Counted from the first letter of the stretch, positions 27,400 to 37,621 are shown. The stretch: 64,000 nt of DNA from Archangium violaceum Cb vi76 (GCF_000733295.1 NZ_JPMI01000214.1:22592-86591), one strand, 5' to 3'. The notes: generated by a model not told the origin, from the letters alone. Made by a program: numbers and translations.

Positions 27400-27628
27400 A
27401 CAGGTTCTCTCTGTAGACCGGGCCGAACCCAGGAGGGGGGATTCCGCTTGGGTGACGACCTCGGGGGAAAACAATCCTACCACGCGGCTCGTAACGTGGA
27501 GGGGGATGTGAAGGCGCACATGCCCCGCCTGGGTGGCGGGCACGGCCCAGGGAGGTAGGCCGATTGGCCGCCTGGTGGGCGATCATCCGGGCTCTGTTGA
27601 CCCGGAGAGCAGTCGCGCGCACTCACAT

Positions 27629-27654
27629 TGACGGCCTGTCATGACGGCCTGTCA
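27629..27654. repeat. Two abutting copies of TGACGGCCTGTCA
   Basis: The 13-mer TGACGGCCTGTCA occurs twice in perfect tandem. Each copy is itself an inverted repeat (TGAC-N5-GTCA), the form of a dimer-binding operator. It lies about 230 bases upstream of the synthase start and 165 bases upstream of gspG. Confidence 0.7.
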
Positions 27655-27753
27655 GGCCAGCCTCCCCGTTGGAGCGACACGCTGGCGCGATGGCCCTGCC
27701 TGGCTTCCCCTCGAACCGCTCGTGTCCTCTCCGTGTCCCTCGGGGAAAGGGCG

Positions 27754-27770
27754 TTGGGCGCGGGGGTTGC
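27754..27770 (+). promoter_or_regulatory. Possible sigma-54 promoter of gspG
   Basis: TTGGGCGCGGGGGTTGCA has GG and GC spaced by ten bases with the TTGCA form of the -12 element, which would start transcription about 38 bases before the ATG of the pseudopilin gene. The -24 half is only a partial match, so this is a weak call. Confidence 0.3.
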
Positions 27771-27818
27771 ACAGGCTGCCCGGTGGCCGGACGGAAGGCC
27801 ACACGCGAGGAGAACGAC

Positions 27819-28250
27819 ATGAGCCTGAAGAAGACGCGCAACCCGCAGCGCCGCCGCCAGCGCGGCATGACCCTCATCGAGATCATGGTGGTGATCACCA
27901 TCCTCGGTCTCATCATGGCCGCGGTGGGCGTGGCCGTCATTCCGAAGCTCGACGAGGCCAGGCGGGACACCGCGCGCCTGGACATCGGTACCCTCCACAA
28001 CGCTCTCAAGCTCTACTACGCCAAGAAGGGCAAGTACCCCGACACGAGCACCGGCCTGCGCGCGCTGGTGGAGACGCAGACGTTGGAGCAGATGCCAAAG
28101 GATCCGTGGGGCAACGAGTACGTGTACATGAACGAGCGCGGCAAGCCCGTCATCACCACCTATGGTGCGGACAACTCGCCGGGCGGAGAGGGCGCGGACG
28201 CGGACGTGTCCTCGAGCGACCTGCGGAAGGACCCCGTGGCGAGCCGGTAG
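27819..28250 (+). CDS. gspG: GspG-type type II secretion major pseudopilin
   Basis: The 143-residue protein has a basic leader ending in G, then MTLIEIMVVITILGLIM: the prepilin peptidase site with Glu5, followed by the hydrophobic pilin helix. The C-terminal part shows the GspG calcium-loop pattern (KYPDTSTGLRALVE, DPWGNEYVY), so it is a pseudopilin and not a PilA pilin. GAGGAG precedes the ATG at 27819. No other gsp genes are next to it, making it an orphan copy. Whether it joins a type II secretion machine encoded elsewhere cannot be told from here. Confidence 0.9.
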   Translation: MSLKKTRNPQRRRQRGMTLIEIMVVITILGLIMAAVGVAVIPKLDEARRDTARLDIGTLHNALKLYYAKKGKYPDTSTGLRALVETQTLEQMPKDPWGNEYVYMNERGKPVITTYGADNSPGGEGADADVSSSDLRKDPVASR

Positions 28251-28351
28251 CCGGTGGTGCGGCCGGACGGGGAATCGCCATGTCCCCGGCACGCGGCCAG
28301 GGGCGTTGCGCGCGTGTCTCCGGACCTACCTTCCTGGTGCGGAGGTGGGTC

Positions 28352-28756
28352 ATGGGACGCACGATCGAGATTCCGAGAGAGACCTGGGCCGTCTACTTCG
28401 ACAACCTGAGCAAGCGGGCGTTGAACGAACCCGTCCGGATCGAAGTGGAGAACCGGGACATCGGCGATCAGGAGATGACGCGCAAGCTTCCCCTGGTGGG
28501 AATCGACCTGGAGACGAAGGGCTCCGAGGCGGGAGCCATCGAGGTGTCGGTGGGTGACGAGCGCCGCGAGCTCATGCACCGCATCGACAACGCGGTGCGT
28601 GTGTACCTCAAGATCGACGACGACGGGAACATCGACTGCCTGGAGATCGAGGACCAGGACGACGGCAAGACGCTCCTCTTCTTCGAGGGGAGTGGGGTGC
28701 CGGCCCAGTTCCAGCAGGGAACCCAGGGCTTCGAGCAGTCCGCCCCGAGTCCATGA
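28352..28756 (+). CDS. DUF5335-like protein
   Basis: A 134-residue soluble protein beginning MGRTIEIPRETWAVYFDNLS. Its pattern (Ile-Pro-x-x-x-Trp start, then EVENRDIGDQ, LPLVGIDLE and a C-terminal acidic strand region) fits the uncharacterised DUF5335 family as I remember it. The function of that family is not known. GCGGAGGTGGGTC precedes the ATG at 28352. It follows gspG by 101 bases and may share its transcript. Confidence 0.65.
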   Translation: MGRTIEIPRETWAVYFDNLSKRALNEPVRIEVENRDIGDQEMTRKLPLVGIDLETKGSEAGAIEVSVGDERRELMHRIDNAVRVYLKIDDDGNIDCLEIEDQDDGKTLLFFEGSGVPAQFQQGTQGFEQSAPSP

Positions 28757-28827
28757 AGGGACTCGAGGGGCGGGGCCGCTGAGTGGCCGTTCCCCCGTCC
28801 ACGTGTTCGTGGGCGGGGGGCTCCACG

Positions 28828-30219
28828 CTACGGCTCGAGGTTGTTCGCGATGGTCACGAAGCCCGTGTCGCTCACCTGCCACAGCTCCACGGGGGCGCGC
28901 GCCTCGCCGTTGACATCGAAGTTCAGCGGGCCGCTGGCGCCCTCGATGTTGACGCTCTGTCCCGAGGCCAGCTGCGCCGCGAGGCCGGTGAAGTTGGAGT
29001 TGGTGAGCTGGGTGCTGGTGCTGCTCGCGCCGCTGGAGACGCGATTGAGCGCCTCGGCGATCTTCACTCCCGTCACCGCGTTGGTGGTGCTCAGGGAGTA
29101 GGACGCGCCCAGGGCCAGCAGGTACATGGCGTCATACGCGTTGGAGGTATAGGCGTAGGCGGCCGGGTTCTTCTGGTATTTGGTGACGAAGCGATCGCTG
29201 AAGGTGCTGAAGGCCTGGCCCGTGCCCTGGGCCGGGGCCGTGCCGTAGAAGCCCCGGGCCTGGTTGGCCGCCAGTGCATCCGCCAACACGGCACTGTCCT
29301 TCACGCTGTCGGAGAAGAACCAGCGGTGGCCGTTCTCCCGCTTGAGGTTGTTCCGGGTGGCGGCCTCCTTGAGGATGGTCTTCGCGTCATCCGCGAAGCC
29401 GATCAGCACGGTGACGTCCGGGTCGTACGTCATGTCGAGCGAATCCAGCACCGCCTTCACATCGCCGCCGCGCTGGTAGAGGAAGGTCCGGTTGGCCACC
29501 CGCGTCGCGCCGGTGCTGAGCTGCTCGGAGATGATGTTGGAGAGGCCCTGTCCGTACGGATCGTCCACATAGAGGATGCCCACCTTGGCCGGAGCGCCGA
29601 AGCGGCTGTCCGAGCGGAGCAGGTTCGCGATGACGCTGCCCTGGATGGCATCCGAGGGAGAGGTGCGCCACAGCAGTCCCACCGGTCCGCCGTTGGTGTC
29701 CGGCTTCGCGGTGAGCTCCGGCGAGGAGGCGCTGTAGCTCATGGTGAGCACGCCCGCGGGGAGCGCCACATCCGCCACCGCGAGCGTCTGGCTGCTGCCG
29801 GCCGTCAGCAGCGCCGCCACCTTCTTGTCATTCACCAGCCACCGGGCCTGCTTCTCCGCGACGTCCTTGCTGCTTCCGGTGTCGCAGACGTACAGGGCGA
29901 TCCGGGTCCGCTGGTTGACCTCCTCCAGCGCGAGCAGCGCGGCGTTGAGGCCCTGGACGTCGGACTCGTCCTCGCTGGCGCCCGGCTCCGGGCTGATGTG
30001 GAGGGGGAAGAGGCCACCCATCCGGATGGCGTCGGCTTCGGTGGAGCCGTAGGGCTCGGCCCGGCAGCCGGCGGGCAGCGGCAGGCAGACCTGCTGCGTG
30101 CACACCTGATCGCTCGCGCAGTCCGCGCTCGTCTCGCACTCGTCGAGTCCGCCCGCCGCGGTGAGGCTGCACCCGGTGGCCAGCACCGAAATCACTCCCG
30201 TCAGGAACAGCGCGCGCAT
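28828..30219 (-). CDS. Type 1 periplasmic-binding (LivJ-like) lipoprotein
   Basis: The N-terminus is a lipoprotein signal (MRALFLTGVISVLATGC, Cys17). A short Cys-rich segment follows (six Cys between residues 27 and 52), unusual for this family and similar to small Cys modules of other myxobacterial lipoproteins. The rest is a two-lobe periplasmic-binding fold of the branched-chain amino acid receptor type (MGGLFPLHIS, SSQTLAVADVA, DDPYGQGLSNII). No ABC permease or ATPase is adjacent, so it may act as a sensor or scaffold and not a transport receptor. Its start overlaps the stop of the upstream TPR gene by one base. Confidence 0.82.
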   Translation of the reverse strand: MRALFLTGVISVLATGCSLTAAGGLDECETSADCASDQVCTQQVCLPLPAGCRAEPYGSTEADAIRMGGLFPLHISPEPGASEDESDVQGLNAALLALEEVNQRTRIALYVCDTGSSKDVAEKQARWLVNDKKVAALLTAGSSQTLAVADVALPAGVLTMSYSASSPELTAKPDTNGGPVGLLWRTSPSDAIQGSVIANLLRSDSRFGAPAKVGILYVDDPYGQGLSNIISEQLSTGATRVANRTFLYQRGGDVKAVLDSLDMTYDPDVTVLIGFADDAKTILKEAATRNNLKRENGHRWFFSDSVKDSAVLADALAANQARGFYGTAPAQGTGQAFSTFSDRFVTKYQKNPAAYAYTSNAYDAMYLLALGASYSLSTTNAVTGVKIAEALNRVSSGASSTSTQLTNSNFTGLAAQLASGQSVNIEGASGPLNFDVNGEARAPVELWQVSDTGFVTIANNLEP

Positions 30220-31037
30220 CAGAAACTCACCTCCACACCGGCTCCGGTGCCCCGGGGCGCCGACGTCAGCCGGACCTTGCCGGGTTTCTTCACGGGCTCC
30301 TTGGGGTAGAGCAGGACGGCGGCCACCGCGCCCACCAGTCCCACCCCGAAGCCGATGTCCGCGATCAGCGCGCTGCTCCGGGTGGCGTTCTTCGCCGCCA
30401 GCTTCTGGTCCAGCTCCGTGGCGGAGTTGAACGTGGTCCGCGAGCCGTTGGCCTGCACCCCGAAGAAGGCCCCCACGCCCACGCCCGCCAGCGCCACGCC
30501 GCCCAGGGCGATGGACGTCACCTGCATGCGCTTGCGCGAGGCCTGTGCATCCTCGTACGCCACCTTCAGCCGCTGCTGGTTGGCCTCATCGGTGCGCCGG
30601 GCCTCCGCCCGCTCCGCCTCCGCCCGCTTCTGGGCCTCCTCGGCCTCCGCGCGCATCCGCTTGCGCTCGGCCTCCGCCGCCGCCGCGGCCTTCTCCTCCT
30701 TCTCCTTCTGGAGCCGGAGCCGGTCGAGGGACAGCCGCGAGCGCTTGCGCAGCTGCGCGTCCTCTCCGTCCGTCAAGTACTTCTCGTAGTAGGAGATGGC
30801 CTCCGTCTCCTTGCCGGCCTGATCGTACGCGCGGGCGATGTTGTAGATGATGCGCGTGTCGTTCAGGGACTCGTTCGCCTTCTCCAGCAGCGCCGCGGCT
30901 TCCAGGTACTTCTTCTGGTCGTAGAGCCGCTCCGCCTGCTTGATGAGCTCCCGGGGATTGCGCGAGCCGCCCCGCTGGGCATGGGAGGGGGCGGGTGCGA
31001 GCACGAGGGCCGCCAATAAAACCAAGACCAATCGCAT
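30219..31037 (-). CDS. Secreted TPR and coiled-coil protein with C-terminal membrane segments
   Basis: The 272-residue protein has a cleavable signal (MRLVLVLLAALVLAPAPSHA), two TPR-like helical repeats (ERLYDQKKYLEAAALLEKAN, IIYNIARAYDQAGKETEAIS), a long charged coiled coil of Glu/Ala/Arg (about 100-170), and two hydrophobic segments near 180-200 and 228-247. This plan is common in myxobacterial envelope proteins of unknown role. Start ATG 31037 is chosen because it opens the signal peptide. It is translationally coupled (TGATG) to the following periplasmic-binding lipoprotein gene, so the two probably act together in the envelope. Confidence 0.8.
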   Translation of the reverse strand: MRLVLVLLAALVLAPAPSHAQRGGSRNPRELIKQAERLYDQKKYLEAAALLEKANESLNDTRIIYNIARAYDQAGKETEAISYYEKYLTDGEDAQLRKRSRLSLDRLRLQKEKEEKAAAAAEAERKRMRAEAEEAQKRAEAERAEARRTDEANQQRLKVAYEDAQASRKRMQVTSIALGGVALAGVGVGAFFGVQANGSRTTFNSATELDQKLAAKNATRSSALIADIGFGVGLVGAVAAVLLYPKEPVKKPGKVRLTSAPRGTGAGVEVSF

Positions 31038-31101
31038 GGTTGCGGAGCCTACTCCTGAACTCCCCGCCAGGCGAAGGGGGCCCGGAAAAACCGTGGGGCC
31101 G

Positions 31102-31143
31102 GAAAAACGGCGGGGCCGCCCCACCTGATGGCGGGACGGCCCC
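31102..31143 (-). terminator. Terminator of the PEP carboxykinase gene
   Basis: On the minus strand GGGGCCGTCCCGCC pairs with GGTGGGGCGGCCCC (14 bp, two G-U pairs) around the loop ATCA, followed by GCCGTTTTT. It begins about 30 bases after the stop of pckG and ends before the TPR gene. Confidence 0.85.
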
Positions 31144-31175
31144 GGAGGACAACGGGCCCTACCCGGGCCGGGGGC

Positions 31176-32969
<1,794 letters not shown>

Positions 32970-33100
32970 TCGCTTGTCTCCTCAGTTGGTGGGCGAACCT
33001 TCCCGGGAGCCCCTTGTAAAAGCAACAACGCCCAGGGGTGAATCCCGTCCCAACGCTGCCACCTTCCTTCAATTTCACTTATTGAAGCCCCAGTATTCAG

Positions 33101-33157
33101 TAGCAGACGTTCGAGGCGGAGGGGCCCTTCGGCTAGCGGACGTTCGGGGCGGAGGGG
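33101..33157. repeat. Two 24-base direct repeats upstream of the SLC13 permease
   Basis: TAGCAGACGTTCGAGGCGGA (continuing GGGG) at 33101-33124 recurs at 33134-33157 with two mismatches. The start-to-start distance is 33 bases, about three helical turns, and the pair ends 42 bases before the permease ATG. This is the arrangement of paired activator or repressor sites. Confidence 0.7.
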
Positions 33158-33199
33158 TCTCACCCCCGGGCACATGAGGGCCCACGTTGGGCGGCGTCC

Positions 33200-35056
33200 A
33201 TGACCATCGCCATCGTGCTGGGCATCGTGCTGGTTGCCCTGGTGCTCTTCTCCATCGACCTGGTGCCCATCGAGGTGAGCTCGCTGGTCATCGTGTGTCT
33301 GCTGGCGCTCACGGGGGTGCTGACACCCGAGCAGGCCTTCGAGGGGTTCAGCAACGACACGGTCATCTTCATCTTCACGCTGCTGGCGATGACGGAGGGG
33401 TTGGCCAGCACGGGAGTGGTGCACCTGGTGGGACAGCGGCTCGCCTTCTTCGCGCGCTTCGGGCACCAGACGTTCGTGCTGGCGATGATGGTGGTGGTGG
33501 CGGTGTTCTCCTCCATCGTCTCCAATACGGTGACGACGGCGGCCTTCCTGCCGGTGGCCATTGGCGCGGCGCAGCGCGCCAAGGTGCCCAAGAGCAAGGT
33601 GCTGCTGCCGCTGGCGTACGCCTCCATGCTGGGAGGCATGGTGTTCCTGTACGGCACCTCCACCAACCTGGTGGCGTCCGCGGCCTTTCCGCGCTTCGGG
33701 CTGGAGCCCATCGGGGTGGCGGAGCTGTCGCCGGTGGGGTTTCCGGTGGCGGTGCTGGGCATCCTCGTGGTGGTGCTGCTGGGGCCGGTGCTGCTGCCGG
33801 CGAGGGTGGGCAAGGGGACGGTGGCCGACTGGTCCCTGCGCGACTACCTCACCGAGGCCATGTTGCCGCCGGACTCACGTTACGTGGGCAAGGCGCTGGC
33901 GGAAATCACGGAGGGACTGGGGCTGCGCGTCATCGGACTGGTCCGCGGGGGGCAGTCGCAGCCGGCCGTCCCGACGTACCGGCTGGAGGGGGACGAGCGG
34001 CTCATCATCGAGGGCAACCGCGAGGACATCCTGCGGGTGAAGGACTTGAGGGGCATCGAGATCCGCCCGGACATGCGGTTGTCGGACACGGACCTGAGGC
34101 CGCGGGACACGCTGCTGGTGGAGGCGACGGTGCCCACGGGCAGTCCGCTCATCGGCCGCAGCCTGAAGGAGACGCTCTTCCTGGAGCGCTACGGCCTGGT
34201 GGCGCTGGCGCTGCACCGCAAGCCGGCCATCCAGCGGCTGACGAAGCTGCAACTGCTGGGGCGGCTCTTCGGTGGGCAGTCGCTGTCCACGCTGCCGCTG
34301 TCGGTGGGTGACGTGCTGCTGCTGCGCGGCCCGCGGGAGAAGGTCCAGGAGCTGTCGGACGGCGTCAACCTGCTCATCCTGGGGGACGTGGCGTACCAGC
34401 CGCCGCGCTACGGCAAGTCGCTGCTGGCGGTGGTGCTCTTCCTGGGAGCGCTCGCGCTGGGCACCTTCAAGGTGATGCCGCTGTCGGTGGCGGGACTGGC
34501 GGGGATGCTGTCGATGATCGCCACCGGGTGCGTGGACGCGCGGCGGGCCTTCCGCGTGGACTGGCGCGTGGTGCTGCTCATCGGCTCCATGCTGGCGCTC
34601 GGCCTGGCCATGGAGGAGAGCGGGGCGGGCAGGTTCCTGGGCAACCACGCGGCGAGGCTCGGCGAGTACGGAGGCCCGCGCATGGTGCTGCTCCTGATGA
34701 TGGCGCTCACCATCATCCTGTCGGCCCCCATGAGCAACCAGGCCGCGGCCCTGGTGATTCTCCCGGTGGCGGTGGGCGCCGCCGCGAAGCTGGGCGTGGA
34801 CCCGCGGCCCTTCGCCATTGGCGTGACGCTGGCGGCCAGCTGCTCCTTCATCACCCCGCTCGAGCCGAGCTGCGTGCTGGTGTACGGCCCCGGGCACTAC
34901 CGCTTCACCGACTTCTTCCGGCTCGGCACGCCCCTGACGGCGCTGCTGCTCGCGTTCCTCGCGGGCGTGGTTCCCCTGGTGTGGCCCTTCCACAAGGCCG
35001 GGCCCGAGCCGGCTCGAGCCCGGGAACCGGTGAGCGAGCGGATGGTGCCACGGTAG
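33200..35056 (+). CDS. SLC13-type permease with two central TrkA-C domains
   Basis: The 618 residues comprise an N-terminal membrane half (about 1-205), two cytosolic TrkA-C domains (about 215-295 and 305-385), and a C-terminal membrane half (about 400-600). Family stretches include FSNDTVIFIFTLLAMTEGL, SNTVTTAAFLPVAIG, GTSTNLVASAA and SAPMSNQAAALVILPVA. This class takes up anions such as sulfate or dicarboxylates with Na+, and TrkA-C domains are thought to bind regulatory ligands. Start ATG 33200 follows GGCGTCC, with no strong ribosome binding site. The substrate is unknown. Confidence 0.9.
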   Translation: MTIAIVLGIVLVALVLFSIDLVPIEVSSLVIVCLLALTGVLTPEQAFEGFSNDTVIFIFTLLAMTEGLASTGVVHLVGQRLAFFARFGHQTFVLAMMVVVAVFSSIVSNTVTTAAFLPVAIGAAQRAKVPKSKVLLPLAYASMLGGMVFLYGTSTNLVASAAFPRFGLEPIGVAELSPVGFPVAVLGILVVVLLGPVLLPARVGKGTVADWSLRDYLTEAMLPPDSRYVGKALAEITEGLGLRVIGLVRGGQSQPAVPTYRLEGDERLIIEGNREDILRVKDLRGIEIRPDMRLSDTDLRPRDTLLVEATVPTGSPLIGRSLKETLFLERYGLVALALHRKPAIQRLTKLQLLGRLFGGQSLSTLPLSVGDVLLLRGPREKVQELSDGVNLLILGDVAYQPPRYGKSLLAVVLFLGALALGTFKVMPLSVAGLAGMLSMIATGCVDARRAFRVDWRVVLLIGSMLALGLAMEESGAGRFLGNHAARLGEYGGPRMVLLLMMALTIILSAPMSNQAAALVILPVAVGAAAKLGVDPRPFAIGVTLAASCSFITPLEPSCVLVYGPGHYRFTDFFRLGTPLTALLLAFLAGVVPLVWPFHKAGPEPARAREPVSERMVPR

Positions 35057-35090
35057 GGGGAGTCACTCCACGAACTGTAGGTCCCCGGCC

Positions 35091-35714
35091 TCAGTGGATG
35101 GCGGCGCGCAGGCCGATGCGCTCGAGCACCTCGGCCTCGAGCACGAGCAGCTCGTCCAGCCGCGTGCGCACCGGGGCCTCGTCTCCGCCCGCCGCGGTGA
35201 CGGCCAGCCGGTAGAAGAGGGACTGGTGCCCGTCCTCGGACTGCGCCAGCTCACCGTAGAAGCGGCGCAGCATGGGGTCCTCGAGTCCCTCGGCCAGCAG
35301 TGAGAGGCGCTCGCACGAGCGCGCCTCGATGACGGCGGCCACCAGCAGACGGTCCACCCGGCGCCCGTCCGCGGAGGTGCGGACGAACTTCTGCAGTCCC
35401 TGGGCGTACGGATCTCCCGCGTCCCGCCCCAGCGTCAGGCCCCGGGCCGCCATCAGATCCAACACCCGGGCCAGGTGCGCGCTCTCCTCGCGCGCCAGCC
35501 GCGCCATCTGCGCCGGCAGCCCGGGCAGGTCCGGGTACACCTGCAACAGCGAGAGCGCGTTGGCCGCCGCCTTCTTCTCGCAGTGGGCATGGTCCACGAG
35601 CACCTCGTCGAAGCGCTCGAGCGCCAGCGGCAGCCAGCGTGGATCCGACGGCACTCGGAGGATGACGGGGCCCTCTCCGGACAGGGGACGGCGCTCAGGG
35701 GTAGGACGGGACAT
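35091..35714 (-). CDS. miaE: MiaE-like tRNA hydroxylase (ferritin-like diiron protein)
   Basis: MiaE hydroxylates 2-methylthio-isopentenyl-adenosine in tRNA using a carboxylate-bridged diiron centre. The ligands are visible: DHAHCEKKAA, REESAHLARV, ARSCERL and EDGHQSLF, in the usual four-helix order. At 207 aa the length fits the family. It faces the permease gene tail to tail with 34 bases between. The assignment rests on motif pattern; related ferritin-like proteins of unknown substrate exist. Confidence 0.85.
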   Translation of the reverse strand: MSRPTPERRPLSGEGPVILRVPSDPRWLPLALERFDEVLVDHAHCEKKAAANALSLLQVYPDLPGLPAQMARLAREESAHLARVLDLMAARGLTLGRDAGDPYAQGLQKFVRTSADGRRVDRLLVAAVIEARSCERLSLLAEGLEDPMLRRFYGELAQSEDGHQSLFYRLAVTAAGGDEAPVRTRLDELLVLEAEVLERIGLRAAIH

Positions 35715-35863
35715 GGTGCACTCCGGCGGGGGCGCGGAGTGTAACCGCCCCGCTCCCGGACGCTACTCCTGCCGTAACGGAGCTCCAGGGTCGGCTGGTC
35801 TGGCTCCCCACCTTCCGGGCGAGCCATGGTGTGGAGGATGATTCCCGAGGAGGTCACCTCGAA

Positions 35864-36469
35864 ATGCGCTTTCGCTGGTTGATGGTCGTGCTCGTCATGG
35901 GCGCGATGTCCGCTGTGGCTTCGCCCAGGGTGCTGGTTCCTGCCGTTCTCACCCAGCCATTGGTCCTGGCGCAGGTGGCTGGGGTTCCCGCGCAACTCTC
36001 CCAGCTCGTGCTCCAGATGCCGGACACGCTTCGGGTCAGGGTCCTGGCGGCACTCGCACGAGGGGACATCGCAGGTGCCATCGCCCTATGGGAACTCGAG
36101 ATGGGACGCCAGGCACCCCTGTGGCTGCGAGCGCTCCAAAACGCATTCAGCACGGACAATCAACGGGCGGGCCCCTGCATCGAGGTGGCGAAGGCCATCT
36201 TCGAAGGCCTCAAACGCCTCGGTGCGGAGCCCTCCTTCGTCCGGTTCACTGCTCACGGCTCCCGGTTCCTGGGATTCGAAATGCGCGCGGGTAAACCGGG
36301 CAGCACCATTCAAGTCAGTGAGCGATGGATGCATGTCGTCGTGCGGGTGAAGGATCGGCTCTACGATGCGTTCACCGGCCCAGCTGGGCTTCCGGTGGAT
36401 GAATACATGAAGCGGTTGGTGACGGAGCCTGGAGCGAGCATCACGTCACAGACCGTGAGCAGCCTGTGA
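35864..36469 (+). CDS. Exported protein with a papain-like Cys-His-Asp pattern, candidate toxin
   Basis: The 201-residue protein opens with an export signal (RFRWLMVVLVMGAMSAVAS). The C-terminal domain (about 90-185) reads GPCIEVAKAIFEGLKRLG, then RWMHVVVRVKDRLYDAF. Cys105 at the start of a helix, His157 on a strand and Asp168 shortly after are spaced as in papain/transglutaminase-fold peptidases and in papain-fold polymorphic toxins. The family is not firmly recognised. GAGGAGG lies upstream of ATG 35864. The gene overlaps the 3' end of a small gene on the other strand by 24 bases; that gene is a candidate partner. GC content dips here relative to neighbours. Confidence 0.6.
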   Translation: MRFRWLMVVLVMGAMSAVASPRVLVPAVLTQPLVLAQVAGVPAQLSQLVLQMPDTLRVRVLAALARGDIAGAIALWELEMGRQAPLWLRALQNAFSTDNQRAGPCIEVAKAIFEGLKRLGAEPSFVRFTAHGSRFLGFEMRAGKPGSTIQVSERWMHVVVRVKDRLYDAFTGPAGLPVDEYMKRLVTEPGASITSQTVSSL

Positions 36470-36763
36470 CGCCACGAAGCGATCCACGAGTCCGATGATC
36501 TCCGTGAGCGTGCGCTCCAGGTCGCCTCCGCACGCTTCGAAGAGGTGCTTCCCCCACCACACCGACGAGGCCCGCCATTCCGGGTGCTGCGCGTACAGCC
36601 AGGCCTCGAAGCGTTCATGCTGGGCCGGCTGTTGCGTATCCCGTAGGGCCGCCTCGTAGCCATGGATGAACAGCAGCAGGTGTTCGAGCGAGAAGTGGGG
36701 GGCGAACATCCGGGGGCGTTCGCAGATGCTCCGGATGCGCGCGAAGAGGTCGTCCTGCTTCAT
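36446..36763 (-). CDS. Small acidic protein facing the papain-like gene, candidate immunity partner
   Basis: A 105-residue soluble protein (MKQDDLFARIRSICERPRMF...), Trp- and Glu-rich, with no signal peptide. The start is ATG 36763 after GAGGGATGT; an in-frame GTG lies directly before it. The family is not certain, but small proteins beginning in this way are frequent in myxobacterial genomes. It is convergent and overlaps the candidate toxin gene by 24 bases. That layout, one exported Cys-protease-like protein and one cytosolic partner, is what suggests an immunity role. Confidence 0.5.
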   Translation of the reverse strand: MKQDDLFARIRSICERPRMFAPHFSLEHLLLFIHGYEAALRDTQQPAQHERFEAWLYAQHPEWRASSVWWGKHLFEACGGDLERTLTEIIGLVDRFVASQAAHGL

Positions 36764-36784
36764 CACATCCCTCGGGACCGGACG

Positions 36785-37621
36785 CTACTCCGCCAGCACC
36801 AGGCGCTGGGTGCGGCCGGCCAGGTAGCCCACCTTGCGAGCGATCCGCGCCAGCGACTCGTTCTTCTCCTCCACCCGGAGGGTGAGCCTGGGCAGCGAGG
36901 ACAGCAGGAAGCGGGAGATCTGCCCCAGGCACAGCGTGGCGTGCCCCTTTCCCCGCTCCGAGGGCACCGTGTACAGGTTCTCCAGCTCCGCCCCGAACTG
37001 CGAGCGGCTGCCGATGTCCACCTTGAACACCATCTCGCCGTTCTCTTCCAGCACGTAGGTGCGCTTGGCCCTCACGCGCTGCGCCACCCGCGCCTCGAAG
37101 TGGGGATCCTCCGCCAGCGCGTCCCGGCCGTAGATCTCCTGCACCGCCCCGAGCGCCAACGGCATCAGGCGCGGCACATCCTCCTCGCGCGCCAGCCGCA
37201 GCAGCGGGTTGGTGAACGGCCCCATGTCATCGGCCGAGACCGCGAAGAGCCGGTAGTTCTTCGACAGCCGTGGCTTGCCCGGGCACAGGCTGCGCACCAG
37301 CGCGTCCACCGCCGGCTTCTCGCCCACCGAGGCCTTCAGCCGCACGCGCTCGGCCAGCGCGTCCGCGATCACTCCCGTGGCCGAGCCATCGCTCGCCGAG
37401 GGCACCATCAGTCCGCCCCCGCCTCCCACGAAGAGCGCCGCCGTGAGCGTCTTCCCATCGAAGCGCCCCCAGTACGAGAAGCTGCTGCGGTGCTCCGCCG
37501 GCGCGATGCCGAACTCCTGCAGCAACCCCAACAGGTAGAGGTTCTGGGCTGGATCCTTCGCGAGCAGCGCCCGCAGCGCATCGGCGTCCGACGGGGCGAG
37601 TTGTTGGACCGTGATGGGCAT
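36785..37621 (-). CDS. GNAT-family acetyltransferase, two-lobe type
   Basis: The 278-residue protein has a degenerate N-terminal GNAT-like lobe (DADALRALLAKDPAQNLYLLG) and a C-terminal catalytic lobe with the acetyl-CoA signature VPSERGKGHATLCLGQI (motif A, R/QxxGxG/A) and a following helix. This two-lobe plan (DUF4081-like) is found in myxobacteria and actinobacteria; its substrate is unknown. Start ATG 37621 gives MPITVQQL; the open frame upstream to 37678 is less plausible. It lies 21 bases downstream of nothing recognisable and 22 bases before the small partner gene, same strand. Confidence 0.82.
   Translation of the reverse strand: MPITVQQLAPSDADALRALLAKDPAQNLYLLGLLQEFGIAPAEHRSSFSYWGRFDGKTLTAALFVGGGGGLMVPSASDGSATGVIADALAERVRLKASVGEKPAVDALVRSLCPGKPRLSKNYRLFAVSADDMGPFTNPLLRLAREEDVPRLMPLALGAVQEIYGRDALAEDPHFEARVAQRVRAKRTYVLEENGEMVFKVDIGSRSQFGAELENLYTVPSERGKGHATLCLGQISRFLLSSLPRLTLRVEEKNESLARIARKVGYLAGRTQRLVLAE

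Larger units (their letters stand above)
27400..27818. other. Divergent promoter region between the synthase operon and gspG
   Basis: A 419-base gene-free stretch that must hold the leftward synthase promoter and the rightward pseudopilin promoter. It contains the tandem 13-mer at 27629-27654 and a possible sigma-54 site at 27754-27770. I see no convincing coding frame: those present are short and lack ribosome binding sites. Just before the synthase start the sequence AGAGAGAACC serves as a weak Shine-Dalgarno. Confidence 0.6.

Noticed and set aside
23398..27558. A 1386-codon plus-strand frame opposite the KS-KS-AT region
   Set aside because: Same low-complexity composition, no motifs, fully antisense to a conserved multidomain enzyme.
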